A DNA stretch of 6,781 nt, from the NCBI GenBank assembly GCA_003142355.1, contig PLMF01000272.1, positions 1 to 6,781 of the forward strand, given 5' to 3'. Source of the stretch: Bryobacterales bacterium (GTDB taxonomy: Bacteria; Acidobacteriota; Terriglobia; Bryobacterales; Bryobacteraceae). Shown piece after piece: positions 4,882 to 6,781 of this stretch. Every line of letters starts with the position of its first letter. The first letter of the stretch is position 1. The translations under genes and the position numbers were made by a program. The notes below the pieces were generated by a model that worked only from the letters and a program-made list of their open reading frames with translations, was not told the DNA's origin and searched no databases.

Positions 4882-5155
4882 GGCAGCCGTATCGCATTGA
4901 ATTCCGGTGCTTTCACCGAGGCGCGCTCCAATCATCCGTCTCCCCGGCCACCCCTGTGACGCATCTTGCCAAAAAACCGCTCCGGATGCGTCACAAAATG
5001 TCGGACCGCTGCCGCAACCCACTGAAAGGGAGGCACTTGCAACGTCATGAATAATAATCTCACTCCCCCCCACCAGATGCGTCACACGGCCATGGCGCCT
5101 GACGGTCTGGGGAAGCCAGTCCCCAGCCGCATCCCTCGCCCCGGCCCCCGCCCTT
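4882..5155. repeat. Tandem 285-bp element, copy 2 (3' end shortened or diverged)
   Basis: This second copy has the same order of parts: hairpin (4955-4995), conserved core (5014-5063), C-run, free GATGCGTCACA (5076-5086) and CTGGGG/CCCCAG hairpin (5107-5126). Similarity to copy 1 fades in the C-rich tract before about 5155. It ends some 60 bp before the ATG of the glycoside-hydrolase-like gene, so if transcribed on the plus strand it would lie in or near that gene's leader. Confidence 0.82.
4955..4995. other. Long perfect hairpin of tandem element copy 2
   Basis: TGTGACGCATC (4955-4965) and GATGCGTCACA (4985-4995) form 11 perfect base pairs around a 19-nt loop. The 5' arm is also exactly complementary to the free copy at 5076-5086, and over 10 bp to 4790-4799, so alternative pairings are possible. 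Confidence 0.8.
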
Positions 5156-5214
5156 CTGCGTTGTTCCCATGTGCGCTGTTATTCTGTTCTCAGGCCATTG
5201 CGCCATCAACCATC

Positions 5215-6297
5215 ATGAATCGCCGAACTTTCCTGACATTGGCGGGCGCCGTACCCGCCGTGGGCGCCCCCGTGCCGGCGCGCCGCACCGCAGTCTCCAT
5301 CCGGGGAGAGCAATTCTTCCTCAACGGCCAGCCCACCTATGCGGGCCGCTCGTACCAGGGCTTGAAGATCGAAGGCCTGCTCATGAACGTGCGGGCGGTG
5401 CAGGGGATCTTCGACGATCTCAATCCCCAGACCCGCGGCAAGTGGGCCTACCCCGACACCGGCCAGTGGGATCCGGAGCGCAATACCCGCGAGTTGGTGG
5501 CGGCGCTGCCCCAGTGGCGGCGGAACGGGCTGCTGGCCTTCACCATCAACCTGCAGGGCGGCAGTCCCGAGGGCTACTCCAAGAGCCAGCCGTGGGTGAA
5601 CAGCGCCATTCGATCGGATGGAAGTCTGCAGCCGGCGTATATGGATCGCCTCGCCCGCATCCTCGACCAGGCCGATGCGTTGGGAATGGTGGCGATCGTC
5701 GGCTACTTCTACTTCGGGCAGGACCAGCAGGTGAAGGACGAGGCCGCGGTGCGCCGCGCCGTGGCCAACGCCACCAACTGGCTGCTCGAGCGTAACTACC
5801 GCAACGTGCTGGTGGAGGTCGACAACGAGTGCAACATCGCGTCGTATCACCACGACATCCTCAAAGCGGCGCGCGTCCATGAGTTGATTTCGCTGGCCAA
5901 GAACACGCGCCGCGGCGGGCGGCGCCTGCTGGTGGGCACCAGCTACGGCGGCGGCACACCGGCGGGCGCCAACGTGGTGGGGGCGTCCGACTTCCTCCTG
6001 CTGCACGGCAACGGGCCGGACGAGCCGGCGCGCATCCGCCAGATGATCCGGACTTCGCGCAGTGTCGCAAGCTGGCGGCCGATGCCGGTGCTCATCAATG
6101 AAGACGACCACTTCCGTTTCGACCAGCCGGAGAACCACATGATGACGGCGCTGGCGGAACACGTTTCGTGGGGCTACTTCGACCCGGGCGCGAGCAACTA
6201 TGCCGACGGCTATCAGTGCCCGCCGGTCAACTGGGGAATCAACACCGAACGCAAGCGGCAATTCTTCGCCAAACTCAAAGAGGTGACCGCGGCATGA
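5215..6297 (+). CDS. Secreted glycoside-hydrolase-like TIM-barrel protein with Tat-type signal
   Basis: This 360-aa protein begins MNRRTFLTLAGAVPAVGAPVPA, a twin-arginine-type signal (R3-R4, short hydrophobic core, A-x-A-like end), indicating export. The rest looks like a (beta/alpha)8 cellulase-type fold. GEQFFLNGQPTYAGRSY at 31-47 is the usual N-terminal strand of such hydrolases. VLVEVDNECN at 198-207 places a likely acid/base Glu at 205 after Asn, as in clan A enzymes (GH5-like). VLINEDDH at 292-299 offers E296 as candidate nucleophile. Substrate and GH family cannot be fixed. The open frame extends upstream to an ATG at 5047, but that part lies in the tandem element, whereas 5215 gives a proper signal peptide. 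No Shine-Dalgarno sequence precedes 5215. The stop overlaps the next start by 4 nt (ATGA). Confidence 0.82.
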   Translation: MNRRTFLTLAGAVPAVGAPVPARRTAVSIRGEQFFLNGQPTYAGRSYQGLKIEGLLMNVRAVQGIFDDLNPQTRGKWAYPDTGQWDPERNTRELVAALPQWRRNGLLAFTINLQGGSPEGYSKSQPWVNSAIRSDGSLQPAYMDRLARILDQADALGMVAIVGYFYFGQDQQVKDEAAVRRAVANATNWLLERNYRNVLVEVDNECNIASYHHDILKAARVHELISLAKNTRRGGRRLLVGTSYGGGTPAGANVVGASDFLLLHGNGPDEPARIRQMIRTSRSVASWRPMPVLINEDDHFRFDQPENHMMTALAEHVSWGYFDPGASNYADGYQCPPVNWGINTERKRQFFAKLKEVTAA

Positions 6298-6781
6298 AGA
6301 CCTTTCGCATTGCATTGCTGCCCGGCGACGGGGTTGGCCTGGAGGTGGTCCCGGCAGCGGTCCGCGTGCTGGACGCGGTGGAATCGCGCACCCCTGGTCT
6401 GAAGTTGGCGTACCAGGAGCTGAGCGTCGGGGCCGCCGAGTATCTGCGCAGCGGCGACCCGCTGCCGCCCGCCACCTTCGAGCGGCTGCGCGAGTTCGAC
6501 GCCATCCTGCTGGGCGCCATGGGGCTGCCCGGCGTGCGCTGGGCGAGCGGCATCGAGATGACCCCGCAGCTCGACTTGCGCGAGCGGCTCGACCTTTACT
6601 GCGGGTTGCGCCCCATCTACCTTTTTCATTCGCTCGACTCACCCCTGCGCGACCGCGCCGCGGGCAGCATCGACTTCGTGCTGGTGCGCGAGAGCACGGA
6701 AGGCCTGTTCGTCAACCGCCTGCGCCCGCCCGAACCCGCGTCCGGCTGCGTGGAGGATACCATGCGGATCACCCGCACGGG
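6294..6781 (+). CDS. Isopropylmalate/tartrate/isocitrate dehydrogenase family (N-terminal part, truncated by window edge)
   Basis: The first 162 residues of a beta-decarboxylating, NAD(P)-dependent hydroxyacid dehydrogenase. It opens MKTFRIALLPGDGVGLEVVPAA, the GDGIG nucleotide-site loop of the family. LDLRERLDLYCGLRPIYLF at 93-111 supplies two substrate-binding arginines (R96, R106), and VRESTEGLFVN at 131-141 supplies R132. The RESTEGL wording is closer to tartrate- or isocitrate-type members than to the RELTGG of typical LeuB, so the substrate is open and no symbol is given. The metal-binding aspartates lie beyond the right edge. The ATG overlaps the previous stop (ATGA), and AGGTGA at 6281-6286 is a good ribosome-binding site 7 nt upstream. 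This implies one operon with the secreted hydrolase-like protein. Confidence 0.92.
   Translation, partial: MKTFRIALLPGDGVGLEVVPAAVRVLDAVESRTPGLKLAYQELSVGAAEYLRSGDPLPPATFERLREFDAILLGAMGLPGVRWASGIEMTPQLDLRERLDLYCGLRPIYLFHSLDSPLRDRAAGSIDFVLVRESTEGLFVNRLRPPEPASGCVEDTMRITRT

Noticed and set aside
4521..5085. Minus-strand open frames across the tandem element with repeated peptide phrases
   Set aside because: The repeated phrases simply translate the duplicated DNA. Different frames are open in different parts, and a 1-nt indel separates the copies, so protein coding is unlikely.
4597..5155. Known riboswitch (cobalamin or cyclic-di-GMP type)
   Set aside because: The short motifs that first suggested these (a CCACTGAAAG-like box) are not accompanied by the other conserved boxes of those families.
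4597..5155. CRISPR array
   Set aside because: Only two units of about 285 bp, similar throughout. There are no short regularly spaced direct repeats with unique spacers and no cas genes.
5047..5214. Upstream start (ATG 5047) for the hydrolase-like protein
   Set aside because: The extra 56 residues come from tandem element copy 2, are Pro-rich and would bury the twin-arginine signal that begins at 5215.
5206..6642. Very long minus-strand open frame (about 478 codons) opposite the hydrolase and dehydrogenase genes
   Set aside because: It is Arg/Ala/His-rich with no recognisable motif, and is the antisense shadow expected in high-GC coding sequence. Both plus-strand genes it covers have clear family motifs and signals.

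Overview
The window is a GC-rich bacterial chromosome segment. Its housekeeping-type genes at both edges use strongly GC-biased codons, while the middle is an accessory stretch. The gene content and the style of the intergenic repeats remind me of Acidobacteriota (Bryobacterales/Solibacter-like), but that is recollection, not something a single window can prove. No rRNA, tRNA, CRISPR array or transposase is visible.

Layout. (1) 1-461 (minus): the N-terminal part of a FabF-type beta-ketoacyl-ACP synthase, running off the left edge. It is divergent, across 47 bp, from a 188-aa multi-pass membrane protein of unknown function (509-1075, plus). (2) 1033-2109: two dispersed repeats, here called R1 (43 bp) and R2 (52 bp), each present twice. 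Between the two R2 copies, on the minus strand, lies a small toxin-antitoxin operon: a DUF433 antitoxin followed, with a 4-nt overlap, by a DUF5615 (Mut7-C/PIN-like) toxin. (3) 2116-2457 (minus): a small DUF5655-type protein. (4) 2548-4176 (plus): a 542-aa AAA ATPase fused to a TOPRIM nuclease domain (OLD-like), with visibly lower GC than the edge genes. No UvrD-type partner is present downstream in this window. (5) 4177-5214: about 1 kb without a convincing gene. It holds a GC-rich stem-loop and two tandem copies of a roughly 285-bp element. Each copy has a long perfect hairpin whose arms differ between copies by compensatory changes. (6) 5215-6297 (plus): a secreted TIM-barrel glycoside-hydrolase-like protein with a Tat-type signal, overlapping by 4 nt the start of (7) an isopropylmalate/tartrate/isocitrate dehydrogenase family gene that runs off the right edge (6294-6781).

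How it fits together. The DUF433/DUF5615 pair, the DUF5655 gene and the OLD-like nuclease form a small accessory or defence-flavoured cluster between core metabolic genes. The repeats flank or fill every non-coding gap. The most unusual signal is the tandem hairpin element at 4597-5155: paired-arm covariation between copies suggests selection on structure rather than protein. It sits downstream of the OLD-like gene and directly upstream of the glycoside-hydrolase gene, so it could be a structured RNA, a cis-regulatory leader, or a dispersed DNA repeat.
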